Source: Nonomuraea turcica (GTDB lineage Bacteria > Actinomycetota > Actinomycetes > Streptosporangiales > Streptosporangiaceae). From it: DNA of 64,000 nt. The notes beneath the pieces were generated by a model. It was not told the DNA's origin. It ran no database searches and worked only from the letters and a program-made list of their open reading frames with translations. Shown here one piece after another: positions 42,253-50,238 of this stretch. How positions within the stretch are numbered: position 1 is the stretch's first letter; every line of letters begins with the position of its first letter. A program made the position numbers and the translations under genes. The stretch covers positions 62,001 to 126,000 of the forward strand of contig NZ_JAUZQF010000016.1 in the NCBI RefSeq assembly GCF_030718205.1, read 5' to 3'.

Positions 42253-42675
42253 TTAGGCGCCGATGAGGCGGGTGTAGAAGGTGAGGGCCACGTCGAAGCC
42301 GTCGCGGCAGTTGCGGTGGGAGCGGTAGCAGGGACGCCAGGCCGAGCTGGCGCCGATCCCGGCGCGGGCGTCCGTCAGCGCCGACGGTACGCGCTCCGGT
42401 TTCGGGAGCAGGCCATGGCCCAGGTAGCGGACGCCGGTCAGCTCGGTGTGGTCGCCGCGGCCGCCCGAGACGAATCCGCCCAGGCGCCAGCCGCTCTCCT
42501 CGTCCCACACCAGCGCGCTCCCGTCAGCCAGCTTGAGCGTGGCGTGACGCGGGTCGCAGGGGCCTTCCCACCAGTCCGCGACCTCGGCTCCGAGCTGGTC
42601 GACGACCTGGCGCACGTAGCTGATCGGCTGCTGCAGCCACTCGTCGGTATATGGCTCGACGTGCCTGATGGCCAC
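42253..42675 (-). CDS. DUF6292-like protein
   Basis: A 140-residue soluble protein. The pattern YTDEWLQQPISYVRQVVDQLG, then ATLKLADGSALVWDEESGWRLG, recalls DUF6292 proteins, which are common in actinomycetes and of unknown function. The second half holds the Arg-rich KPERVPSALTDARAGIG and a C-terminal RNCRDGFDVALTFYTRLIGA. GTG 42675 is chosen because AAGGGGG lies eight bases upstream; a start at 42771 would add an unconvincing leader. It faces the probable pseudogene, suggesting a small accessory patch. Confidence 0.65.
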   Translation of the reverse strand: MAIRHVEPYTDEWLQQPISYVRQVVDQLGAEVADWWEGPCDPRHATLKLADGSALVWDEESGWRLGGFVSGGRGDHTELTGVRYLGHGLLPKPERVPSALTDARAGIGASSAWRPCYRSHRNCRDGFDVALTFYTRLIGA

Positions 42676-42814
42676 GGACGGCACCCCCTTGTGCCCTAAC
42701 AGTAAGAAAAACGAGACGGTGACCAACCATACCGGCACCGAACTTATTCCGTTGCACAGGCGTCTAGTCATTCAGGACGATATTTACGTCCGGCACGGGG
42801 AAGGAGGGGAGCCC

Positions 42815-42940
42815 ATGATTGCCACGATTCTCCTCATCGTGCTGATGGTCGTCGCGGTGGCGGCCACGGAGCTCTGCATGCTGTGCTCCGCCGAGCGTAA
42901 AGAGAGTGTCGAGCCCCCGGCCGAGATCGTCGGGGACTAG
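42815..42940 (+). CDS. Small membrane protein (41 residues)
   Basis: A 41-residue protein starting at ATG 42815 with a strong GGAGGGGA box. It begins with one hydrophobic helix (MIATILLIVLMVVAVAATE), has two Cys close together (LCMLCSAERK), and ends in an acidic tail (EPPAEIVGD). The next gene, a DUF2269 protein, follows after 10 bp, so the two are probably co-transcribed. I do not recognise the family. Confidence 0.65.
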   Translation: MIATILLIVLMVVAVAATELCMLCSAERKESVEPPAEIVGD

Positions 42941-42950
42941 TCTCTCCGGC

Positions 42951-43391
42951 ATGTCGTCCCTGCTTCTGTGGCTCCACATCGCCTTCGCCATCTTCACCAT
43001 CGGCCCGGTGACCGCCGCGACGATGGCCGCGCCCCGCGTCATCCGCAACAAGAACGTGCCCGCGCTGCAGACCATCCAGCGCATGACGAGGGTTTACAGC
43101 CTCGGCTCGATCGGCGTGTTCGTGTTCGGGCTGGCGCTCGGCGCGGTCCTCGGCAACGGAGTCCTGGGCCGGTGGTACATGACGGCCTCGATGACGTTGT
43201 TCATCGTGGCCGCCGTGATGCTCGTCATCATCGACCGCGACCTGCGCACCGCCGTACGGGTGCTGGGCAGCGAGGACACCGCTGACGACGCCAAGGTCCA
43301 GAACGGGCGGATCGCCGCCATCAGCGGACTGCTGTCCGTGATCTGGCTGGTGATCCTGTTCCTGATGCTGGTGCCCGGCCCCACCGGATGA
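42951..43391 (+). CDS. DUF2269 family integral membrane protein
   Basis: A 146-residue protein with four predicted helices: LLLWLHIAFAIFTIGPVTAATMA, YSLGSIGVFVFGLALGAVL, YMTASMTLFIVAAVMLVII and ISGLLSVIWLVILFLMLV. The first helix with its early His and the GP turn, and the fourth ending in VPG, fit DUF2269. Function unknown. It follows the 41-residue membrane protein and converges on metB. Confidence 0.8.
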   Translation: MSSLLLWLHIAFAIFTIGPVTAATMAAPRVIRNKNVPALQTIQRMTRVYSLGSIGVFVFGLALGAVLGNGVLGRWYMTASMTLFIVAAVMLVIIDRDLRTAVRVLGSEDTADDAKVQNGRIAAISGLLSVIWLVILFLMLVPGPTG

Positions 43392-43412
43392 CGGGGCCGG
43401 CGACCAGCGTCC

Positions 43413-44552
43413 TCAGGCCAGCGCCTGGGTGAGGTCGGCGAGCAGGTCGTCGACGGTCTCGATGCCGACCGACAGCCGCACCAGGTCGGCCGGCACCTCC
43501 AGCGGCGACCCCGCCGCCGACGCGTGGGTCATCCTGCCGGGGTGCTCGATGAGCGACTCGACACCGCCGAGCGACTCGCCCAGCGTGAACAGCTTCGCCC
43601 GGTTGCACACCTCCACGGCCGCCGCCTCACCACCGGCGACGCGGAACGACACCATGCCCCCGAACCGCTTCATCTGCTTGGCCGCCACCTCGTGCCCCGG
43701 GTGCTCGGCCAGCCCCGGATAGAGCACCTCGATCACGCGCGGGTGCGCCAGCAGCAGGTCGACGACGCGTTCGGCGTTGTCGCAGTGGCGGTCCATGCGC
43801 ACGCCCAGGGTCTTGAGCCCGCGCAGCGTCAGCCAGGCGTCGAACGGCCCGGCCACCGCGCCCATCGCGTTCTGGTGGTAGGCCAGCTCCTCGCCGAGCC
43901 CGGCGTCGGCCGCGATCAGCGCACCGCCGACCACGTCGGAGTGCCCGCCCACGTATTTGGTCGTGGAGTGCACCACGACGTCCGCCCCCAACGCGAGGGG
44001 CTGCTGCAGATACGGCGAGGCGAACGTGTTGTCCACCACCAGCAACGCCCCGTTGTCGTGGGCCATCTGGGCGAGCGCCGCGATGTCGGCGATGCCGAGC
44101 AGCGGGTTGGTGGGGGTCTCGACCCAGACCACCTTGGTCTTCTGCGTCATGGCCGTGGCCACGGCGTCGAGGTTGTGCAGCGGGACCGGGTCGTAGTGGA
44201 GGTCCCACCGCTCGTGGACCTTGGCGAACAGCCGGTACGTCCCGCCGTACGCGTCGTTCGGGATGATCACGTGGTCCTGCGGCTTGCACACCGTACGCAG
44301 GAAGGTGTCCTCGGCGGCCAGCCCCGAGGCGAACGCGAGCCCGCGCGCTCCCCCCTCCACAGCGGCCAGCGCCTGCTCGAGCGCGGTCCTGGTGGGGTTG
44401 GCCGAGCGACTGTACTCATATCCCGAACGCAGGCCGCCCACGCCGTCCTGCTTGTAGGTGGACGTGGCGTAGATCGGCGGCACGACCGCACCGGTCAGCG
44501 GGTCGGGCTCTTGACCTGCGTGGATGGCCAGGGTCTCAAAACCGTTGCTCAT
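43413..44552 (-). CDS. metB: Cystathionine gamma-synthase
   Basis: A 379-residue PLP enzyme of the Cys/Met metabolism family that joins an activated homoserine ester and cysteine into cystathionine. It starts SNGFETLAIHAGQEPDP at ATG 44552. The PLP Lys is in ADVVVHSTTKYVGGHSDVVGG, with the upstream SGYEYSRSANPTRTALEQALAAVEGG and the C-terminal LSVGIETVDDLLADLTQAL. The M. tuberculosis counterpart (Rv1079) lies near cbs (Rv1077), as here. Gamma-lyase activity cannot be excluded from sequence alone. Confidence 0.94.
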   Translation of the reverse strand: MSNGFETLAIHAGQEPDPLTGAVVPPIYATSTYKQDGVGGLRSGYEYSRSANPTRTALEQALAAVEGGARGLAFASGLAAEDTFLRTVCKPQDHVIIPNDAYGGTYRLFAKVHERWDLHYDPVPLHNLDAVATAMTQKTKVVWVETPTNPLLGIADIAALAQMAHDNGALLVVDNTFASPYLQQPLALGADVVVHSTTKYVGGHSDVVGGALIAADAGLGEELAYHQNAMGAVAGPFDAWLTLRGLKTLGVRMDRHCDNAERVVDLLLAHPRVIEVLYPGLAEHPGHEVAAKQMKRFGGMVSFRVAGGEAAAVEVCNRAKLFTLGESLGGVESLIEHPGRMTHASAAGSPLEVPADLVRLSVGIETVDDLLADLTQALA

Positions 44553-44704
44553 AGAGGCAACGTTAACGGAAGACCACCCGGGCTCCGGTCCCCACCGTAC
44601 GGCCCGCGGTCCGCTCCCCAACGGACCACGGGCCGCCGATGCGGGCGCCGTCCCCCAACGGCCGCCCGCGAGGCTCGCGCACCATGCCCGCGCGAGCCGG
44701 ATCC

Positions 44705-44914
44705 TCAGGCGGCCTTGGGCTCGTGCCGCTCTTCCCCGCTCGACCTGGGCGCCAGCCGTACGAGCGACTCATATGGATCGGCCTTGACGAACCGACCGCG
44801 GCCGCCCTCCGCGGGCTCCCCGTTGATGCGGGAGAGCAGCACCGGGTCGGCCAGCGCGAGCAGCACCCCGACGACCAGTCCGACTCCCAGCAGTGCTAAC
44901 CCCATGGCAACCAT
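44705..44914 (-). CDS. Small single-pass membrane protein
   Basis: A 69-residue protein from ATG 44914 with AAAGGGG six bases upstream. It has one helix near the N terminus (VAMGLALLGVGLVVGVLLAL), then a polar tail with LLSRINGEPAEGGRGRFVKADPYESLVRL and a charged end. A TTA codon encodes the Leu in MGLALL (44897-44899). I do not recognise the family; a longer reading from 45622 would be out of character and is rejected. It diverges from the sensor kinase with a 135-bp gap and is 152 bp from metB. Confidence 0.65.
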   Translation of the reverse strand: MVAMGLALLGVGLVVGVLLALADPVLLSRINGEPAEGGRGRFVKADPYESLVRLAPRSSGEERHEPKAA

Positions 44915-45049
44915 CTCTGTCCCCTTTCCGACATATCTAGCATCCGCGATCTCCCTGGCCACCGCCTCCGCTGAAGGGTGGGTCTGCGGACGGCCGACTC
45001 GGCCGAACGGTTGATTCGACGTGTCCGACTTGCGGCCTAGGCTCGGGCC

Positions 45050-46222
45050 GTGGGTGATTCCAAGCGGCTCGTTTACTGGATCCGGAGGCTGAGCGAGATC
45101 GCGATGCTCGGCTGGCTGGGCATGATGCTCATGCTCGATCTCGTGCTGGCCGCCGTCATCGGGGGCTTCCAGTGGCTCGTCCCGATCTGCGGCGCGTGCG
45201 GCATCGCGGCGGTGGTGCTTCGGCGCAAGCATCGCCTGAACGGGTTCGGCATCATGCTGGCGCTGTCGTTCGGCGTCTCCCTCACGATCGGCGGCGGCGG
45301 CTTCGACGGCTCGCCCGGCATGGCGGAGACCGGGTCGCTGCTCGTCCTGACCATCGGCGTGCTGCGGCACGTGGAGCCGGTACGGCGGGCGGCCGTGCTG
45401 GCCTGCGTCGGGCTGGTCGTCCTGATGACCGAGGGGATCGCGCGCGACTACCAGAGCGCGGGGCTGGCGCTGTCGTTCGTGTTGTTCGCGGGGTGGTCGA
45501 TGGCCGCGGGCATCGGCGGCTACCTCCGCTTCCAGCAGGAGCGCCGCATGGAGGCGGTGCATTCGGTACGGCGGGCGGAGCGGCTGGAACTGGCCAGGGA
45601 GCTGCACGACCTGGTCGCCCACTACATCACCGGCATCGTGGTCCAGGCCCAGGCCGCGCGTACGGTGGCCGAGACCCGGCCGGACGCGGTGGCGCCCGCG
45701 CTCGACGCGATCGCCACGGCCGGGTCCGAGGCGCTGACCTCGATGCGGCGCATGGTGGCGGTGCTGCGTACCGAGGACGACGCGGCCCGCAAGCCCGGCA
45801 CCACGCTGGCCGATCTACGTCTCCTGACCGACCGGTTCTCGGCCGACGGGCCCAAGGTGGCCTTCGAGATCGGGCAGGGACTGGACGATCGCACGCTGCC
45901 GCCCGAGGTCATGACCACCCTGCACCGGGTGCTGCAGGAGTCGCTCACGAACGTCCGCAAGCACGCCTCTCGCTCCGCCTGGGTGGAGGCGGATTTACGG
46001 AGGCATGAGAAGGTCGTGGTGCTGCGGGTGCGGAACTTCGGGTCCTCCGCGTCAGATCCCCGGGTTGCCCGCCTTGGTGGCGGGTTCGGTCTCGTCGGCA
46101 TGGCCGAGCGCGTGGAGGCGCTGGGCGGCCGGCTCTACGCCGGCCCGTCCTCGGAGGGCGCTTGGGAGGTGGTCGCCGAGTTCCCACTCCCCCAAGCCGG
46201 GCCCTCGCAGCCCAAACCCTAG
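45050..46222 (+). CDS. NarL-type sensor histidine kinase, orphan
   Basis: A 390-residue kinase of the HisKA_3 class. Five or six helices fill the first 165 residues (for example LGWLGMMLMLDLVLAAVIGGF). The phospho-acceptor His is in LARELHDLVAHYITGIVVQAQAA, and the ATPase has an N-box (LQESLTNVRKHAS) and a G2-like GGFGLVGMAERVEALGGRL. No response regulator gene is adjacent, so its partner must be elsewhere. A TTA codon lies in ADLRRHE. Its stop overlaps the convergent cbs stop by four bases. Confidence 0.9.
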   Translation: MGDSKRLVYWIRRLSEIAMLGWLGMMLMLDLVLAAVIGGFQWLVPICGACGIAAVVLRRKHRLNGFGIMLALSFGVSLTIGGGGFDGSPGMAETGSLLVLTIGVLRHVEPVRRAAVLACVGLVVLMTEGIARDYQSAGLALSFVLFAGWSMAAGIGGYLRFQQERRMEAVHSVRRAERLELARELHDLVAHYITGIVVQAQAARTVAETRPDAVAPALDAIATAGSEALTSMRRMVAVLRTEDDAARKPGTTLADLRLLTDRFSADGPKVAFEIGQGLDDRTLPPEVMTTLHRVLQESLTNVRKHASRSAWVEADLRRHEKVVVLRVRNFGSSASDPRVARLGGGFGLVGMAERVEALGGRLYAGPSSEGAWEVVAEFPLPQAGPSQPKP

Positions 46223-47613
46223 TGATTGGCCAGGAAGGCGAGCAGGTCCTGCCTGGTGATCAGGCCAGCGGGCTTGCCCTCTTCCAGCACGACGGCCGCA
46301 TCGGCCTTCTCCAGCGCTTCGACCGCACGGGACACAGGCTCGCCGCTGCCGATCGTGGGGAGCGGTGCGGACATGTGATCGGCGATCGGGTCGTCGGAGG
46401 AGAGCCTGCCGTGGTAGAGCGCCTCGAGCAGGTCGCGCTCGACGATGGAGCCGACGACCTCGGCCGCCATGACCGGCGGCTCCTCCTTCATCACCGGCAG
46501 CTGGGACACGGAGTATTCACGCATGATCGCGATGGCCGTGCTCACCGACTCGTGTGGGTGCGCGTGCACGAACTCGGGCATCGTCCGCCCCTTACGCGCC
46601 AGCACGTCACCGACCAGACCCTCCTCGGAGGATTCGATCAGGAAGCCGTAGTCGGCCATCCAGTCGTCGTTGAAGATCTTCGACAGGTAGCCGCGGCCGC
46701 CGTCCGGCAGCAGCACGACGACCACGTCGTCCTTGCCCGCCTTGGCCGCCACCTGCAGCGCCGCCACGACCGCCATCCCGCACGAGCCGCCGACCAGCAG
46801 CCCCTCCTCGCGGGCGAGCCGGCGGGTCATGTTGAAGGAGTCCTTGTCGGACACCGCGATGATCTCGTCGCAGATCGTGGTGTCGTATGTGTCCGGCCAG
46901 ATGTCCTCGCCGACGCCCTCGACCAGGTAGGGCCGCCCCGAGCCGCCGGAGTAGACCGAGCCCACGGGGTCCGCGCCGATGATCTTCACCCGGCCGTCGG
47001 AGACGTCCTTGAGGTAACGGCCCGCGCCGCTGATCGTGCCGCCGGTGCCGATGCCCGCCACGAAGTGCGTGACCCGGCCCTCGGTGTCCTGCCAGACCTC
47101 GGGACCCGTCGAGTGGTAGTGGGAATCGGGGTTGTTGACATTGGTGTATTGGTTGGGCTTCCAGGCGTTGGGCACCTCGCGGGCCAGCCGGTCGGAGACC
47201 GAGTAGTAGGAGTCAGGGTGGTCGGGCGAGACGGCGGTCGGGCACACCACGACCTCCGCCCCGTACGCACGCAGCACCGCGATCTTGTCCTGGGCCACCT
47301 TGTCCGGCACCACGAACAGGCACCGGTAACCCCTCTGCTGGGCCACGATGGCCAGGCCCACGCCGGTGTTGCCGGACGTCGGCTCGACGATGACGCCGCC
47401 GGGGCGCAGCTCGCCCGACTTCTCGGCGGCCTCGATCATGCGGAGGGCGATGCGGTCCTTGACCGAGCCCCCCGGATTGAAGTACTCGACCTTAGCGAGC
47501 ACCTGGGCGGGCAGTCCCGCGGAAACCTTGTGCAGCCGAACCAGCGGGGTGTTGCCCATGAGATCGACCAGGGAATCGTAAACGCGCACCGAGGTGTTCA
47601 CCTTCTTTGCCAA
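46219..47613 (-). CDS. cbs: Cystathionine beta-synthase
   Basis: A 464-residue PLP enzyme that condenses homocysteine and serine to cystathionine (reverse transsulphuration). The PLP Lys is in KVEYFNPGGSVKDRIAL, the phosphate-binding glycine loop is GIGTGGTISGAG, and PTSGNTGVGLAI is the substrate loop. The last 120 residues are a pair of CBS domains (MPEFVHAHPHESVSTAIAIM, LPTIGSGEPVSRAVEAL) that bind an adenosyl ligand in related proteins. With metB near it, sulphur can move in both directions between Cys and Met. Rv1077 is the M. tuberculosis counterpart. Confidence 0.95.
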   Translation of the reverse strand: MAKKVNTSVRVYDSLVDLMGNTPLVRLHKVSAGLPAQVLAKVEYFNPGGSVKDRIALRMIEAAEKSGELRPGGVIVEPTSGNTGVGLAIVAQQRGYRCLFVVPDKVAQDKIAVLRAYGAEVVVCPTAVSPDHPDSYYSVSDRLAREVPNAWKPNQYTNVNNPDSHYHSTGPEVWQDTEGRVTHFVAGIGTGGTISGAGRYLKDVSDGRVKIIGADPVGSVYSGGSGRPYLVEGVGEDIWPDTYDTTICDEIIAVSDKDSFNMTRRLAREEGLLVGGSCGMAVVAALQVAAKAGKDDVVVVLLPDGGRGYLSKIFNDDWMADYGFLIESSEEGLVGDVLARKGRTMPEFVHAHPHESVSTAIAIMREYSVSQLPVMKEEPPVMAAEVVGSIVERDLLEALYHGRLSSDDPIADHMSAPLPTIGSGEPVSRAVEALEKADAAVVLEEGKPAGLITRQDLLAFLANH

Positions 47614-47717
47614 AGCTTGATCAGCTTGCCTGTGGCCGAGATCCAGTGGGGGTGGCAGGCCCTCGGCTAGTTTTCAAGCAAACGCTACCGCTGAGTTCGA
47701 CCGGGGAGGGCACGCAG

Positions 47718-48701
47718 GTGGTCTGGCCAGCTGGGATGGCTCGCGCGGCACGCAAGATCGCTACTGCGGCGGCGCTCGGAGGAGGCGGGCTGACGGCGCT
47801 CGGCGCCACGGCGTACGCGCTGCTGATCGCCGAAGGATTGCTCGCACGCAAGGCCATCGGTCAGCCGCACGGGCTGGACGGCCCGCCGTCGGACGGCGAG
47901 TACGGCGACTTTCCCGGAGAGCCGCTCAAGCTGGCCATGCTCGGCGACTCCACGGCCGTCGGCCTCGGCATGACCGACCCGGCCGACACCCCCGGCGTGT
48001 TGCTCGCGGGCGGCCTGGCCGAGGTCTCCGAGCGCCCGGTGCGCCTGCTCGTCGCCGCCAAGTCGGGCACGCCGTCGGCCGAGCTGGGCGATCAGGTGGA
48101 CCAGGCCCTGGCCATGGAGCCCGACGTGGCGGTGATCTTCGTGGGGGCCAACGACATCATCACGCAGACGCCGCCCGCGATCGCCGTACGACATCTGACC
48201 AAGGCCGTGCGGCGGCTTCGGGACGCGGGGGTCGAGGTGGTCGTGGGCACCTGCCCGGACCTCGGGACGGTACGGCCGATCTCGCAGCCGCTGCGTTGGG
48301 TGGCGCGGCGCTGGAGCCGCCAGCTGGCGGCGGCGCAGACGGTGGCGGTGGTGGACGCGGGCGGGCGTACGGTGGCGTTCGCCGACGTCCTGGGCCCGGA
48401 GTTCGCGACAAATCCGACAGAAATGTTCGGACCGGATCGTTTCCATCCATCTGCCCGAGGTTACGCGCAGGCCGCTTACGCGGTGCTACCTTCAGTGTGC
48501 GCTGCGTTGGGGCTGTGGCCTGAGCCGCGCCCCGCGCGCGGCGAGGCACTGCAACCGATCTACCTTGCGGCGGCTACGGCCGCGGAGGAGCCCGGCACCG
48601 AGGTCATCGCGACCCAGGTCGACGGGCGGACGACGGGCCTGCACGGGAAGTGGGCGTCGTTGTTCCGCCGACGGCCAGGCGAGCGGCTCAACGAGTCCTG
48701 A
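47718..48701 (+). CDS. SGNH/GDSL hydrolase with an N-terminal membrane anchor
   Basis: A 327-residue protein. The N-terminal hydrophobic segment (IATAAALGGGGLTALGATAYALLIAEGLL) anchors or exports it. The SGNH blocks are complete: block I LAMLGDSTAVGLG, block III FVGANDII (Gly-Asn), and block V in DRFHPSARGY (Asp-His). It hydrolyses an ester or acyl group; Rv1075c, the M. tuberculosis neighbour of cbs, is of this type. GTG 47718 is favoured because GGGGAGG lies eight bases before it; ATG 47736 is the alternative. Confidence 0.9.
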   Translation: MVWPAGMARAARKIATAAALGGGGLTALGATAYALLIAEGLLARKAIGQPHGLDGPPSDGEYGDFPGEPLKLAMLGDSTAVGLGMTDPADTPGVLLAGGLAEVSERPVRLLVAAKSGTPSAELGDQVDQALAMEPDVAVIFVGANDIITQTPPAIAVRHLTKAVRRLRDAGVEVVVGTCPDLGTVRPISQPLRWVARRWSRQLAAAQTVAVVDAGGRTVAFADVLGPEFATNPTEMFGPDRFHPSARGYAQAAYAVLPSVCAALGLWPEPRPARGEALQPIYLAAATAAEEPGTEVIATQVDGRTTGLHGKWASLFRRRPGERLNES

Positions 48702-48823
48702 CCCCCAAGAGGATTCGGCGGGCCCGACCTCGGCTCAGGCTTGGCGAGCGGTCGACGACGCCCGGCCACGGTCACCCTCCGCGCCCGGGTCGTCGCTATA
48801 CGTCCCTTTGGAGGGAATTGCCC

Positions 48824-50170
48824 GTGCTCCGGCCCCTCTGGAAACCGTCCATCGCCCTCGCCGGAACCCTGGCCGCCGCCGCCTGCTCCGGCAGCGACGC
48901 GGCCACCACCGACACGTTCCCGACCTGGCACAACACCCAAGTCAACGCGGTCAGCCGCATGGCGGTGGCCGGCGGGGTCGTCGCCACGACCTCCATAAAG
49001 TCCGACGGCACACTGGAGACCGTCGCGATCGGCCTGCGCGACGGCAGACGTCTGTGGGCCTACCCGGCCACGATGGCGGGCCGCCTGCCCGGCATGGGCG
49101 TCTCCGCCCCCGCCATCGTGGAGACGGCCGCGGACGAGGGCGTGATCGTCGCGCTCGACCCAGGCAAGAAGTCCCCTTGGAACGCCACCCTCATCGCCCG
49201 CGACGCTCACTCCGGGGTGCAGAAGTGGACCAGGCCGGTGCATTCGACGTTCGGGCCGCAGCGCTGCGGCCCCTACATCTGCCTGTCCGAGCACACGGCC
49301 CTGGCCAAGGCCCGCATGGTGGTGCTCGACCCGGCCACGGGGAAACAGCTGTGGAAGCTGCCCGGGATCTCCGAGGTCGAATGGTCCGACCCGGCCCGGG
49401 TGCTGCTGCTCAGGCTGTCCGCCAACCCCGTGATCGAGTCGTACGAGCTCAAGACCGGCAAGCTGCGGTGGCAGCAGCCGATCGAGCAGGCCCTCGGGCC
49501 CGGCGTCGACCTGTCGGGAGGCTGGGCGTTCGGCGCGGCGGGTGACAACCTGGTCGGCTACGTCGCCCCCTACACCAACCCGCAGACAAAGAAGATCTCC
49601 ACTTTCGGGTTGTTCTCCGTCAAGATCGCCGACGGGGCGATCAACTGGATCCGGCCCTCGGTCGTCCGCGTCTATCCCAGCGGCAACCCCGGCTACGCCC
49701 CGGTCGTGCGCCCCGTCGACCAGCAGGGCGCCTACGGCGGCTTCGCCCGCCTCGACTCCGGGTCCGGCCGGGTGCTCGGGCAGATCACGGCCTCCGACGT
49801 GCCGGGCTCGGGCTGGTGGCTGGCCTTCCCCGACCGGATGGACAAGCTGGGCTTCCTCCAGCACAACACCAAGGGGACGGCCTTCGACCTGGTCTCCGGC
49901 AAGGCCGTGCCAGCCGAGAAGGAGCACGGCTGGTCCTTCTGCGTCACCGACCCCAAGCCGCTGGCGCTGCGCGGTCAGCCTCCGGGCTTCTACTCGACCG
50001 CGGCCATCTGCGAGTACGACCTCGGCACCGGCAAGCGGATCTCCCCCGCGAGCGCGCCGCCGCCGTGGTTCACCGGCAGTCAGGACGGGTGGCGGCTGTG
50101 GCGGGACGAGAAGGGGGCACTGCATGCCGTGAACGACCAGACGGCGCCCGCGCCGGGCATGTACGGCTGA
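48824..50170 (+). CDS. Lipoprotein with a PQQ-like beta-propeller
   Basis: A 448-residue protein. The N terminus has a type II signal (LWKPSIALAGTLAAAAC, lipobox AAAC near residue 21), so it is anchored to the outer face of the membrane. The mature part is a WD/PQQ-type propeller: repeated strands with DGRRLWAYPATMAG, DAHSGVQKWTRPVHS, DPATGKQLWKLPG and ELKTGKLRWQQP, each ending in a Trp typical of these blades. No catalytic PQQ residues are evident, so a structural or binding role is likely. GTG 48824 has GGAGGG eight bases upstream. It lies between SGNH and thiolase genes. Confidence 0.82.
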   Translation: MLRPLWKPSIALAGTLAAAACSGSDAATTDTFPTWHNTQVNAVSRMAVAGGVVATTSIKSDGTLETVAIGLRDGRRLWAYPATMAGRLPGMGVSAPAIVETAADEGVIVALDPGKKSPWNATLIARDAHSGVQKWTRPVHSTFGPQRCGPYICLSEHTALAKARMVVLDPATGKQLWKLPGISEVEWSDPARVLLLRLSANPVIESYELKTGKLRWQQPIEQALGPGVDLSGGWAFGAAGDNLVGYVAPYTNPQTKKISTFGLFSVKIADGAINWIRPSVVRVYPSGNPGYAPVVRPVDQQGAYGGFARLDSGSGRVLGQITASDVPGSGWWLAFPDRMDKLGFLQHNTKGTAFDLVSGKAVPAEKEHGWSFCVTDPKPLALRGQPPGFYSTAAICEYDLGTGKRISPASAPPPWFTGSQDGWRLWRDEKGALHAVNDQTAPAPGMYG

Positions 50171-50203
50171 CCACCTGACAGTGCTTTTCCGTAGGACTGG
50201 AAT

Positions 50204-50216
50204 ATAGTTCTACTAT
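50204..50216. promoter_or_regulatory. Short palindrome upstream of the thiolase gene
   Basis: ATAGT (50204-50208) and ACTAT (50212-50216) flank TCT, giving a 13-bp palindrome. It overlaps a TATAGT -10-like box (50203-50208). It is 22 bp before the thiolase start and could be a TetR-type operator. Confidence 0.35.
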
Positions 50217-50238
50217 TAGCGCCGACAAAGGAGGGGCC

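Noticed and set aside
44915..45622. N-terminal extension of the small membrane gene on the minus strand
   Set aside because: It is antisense to the sensor kinase and lacks any signal; the real start with a ribosome-binding site is ATG 44914.
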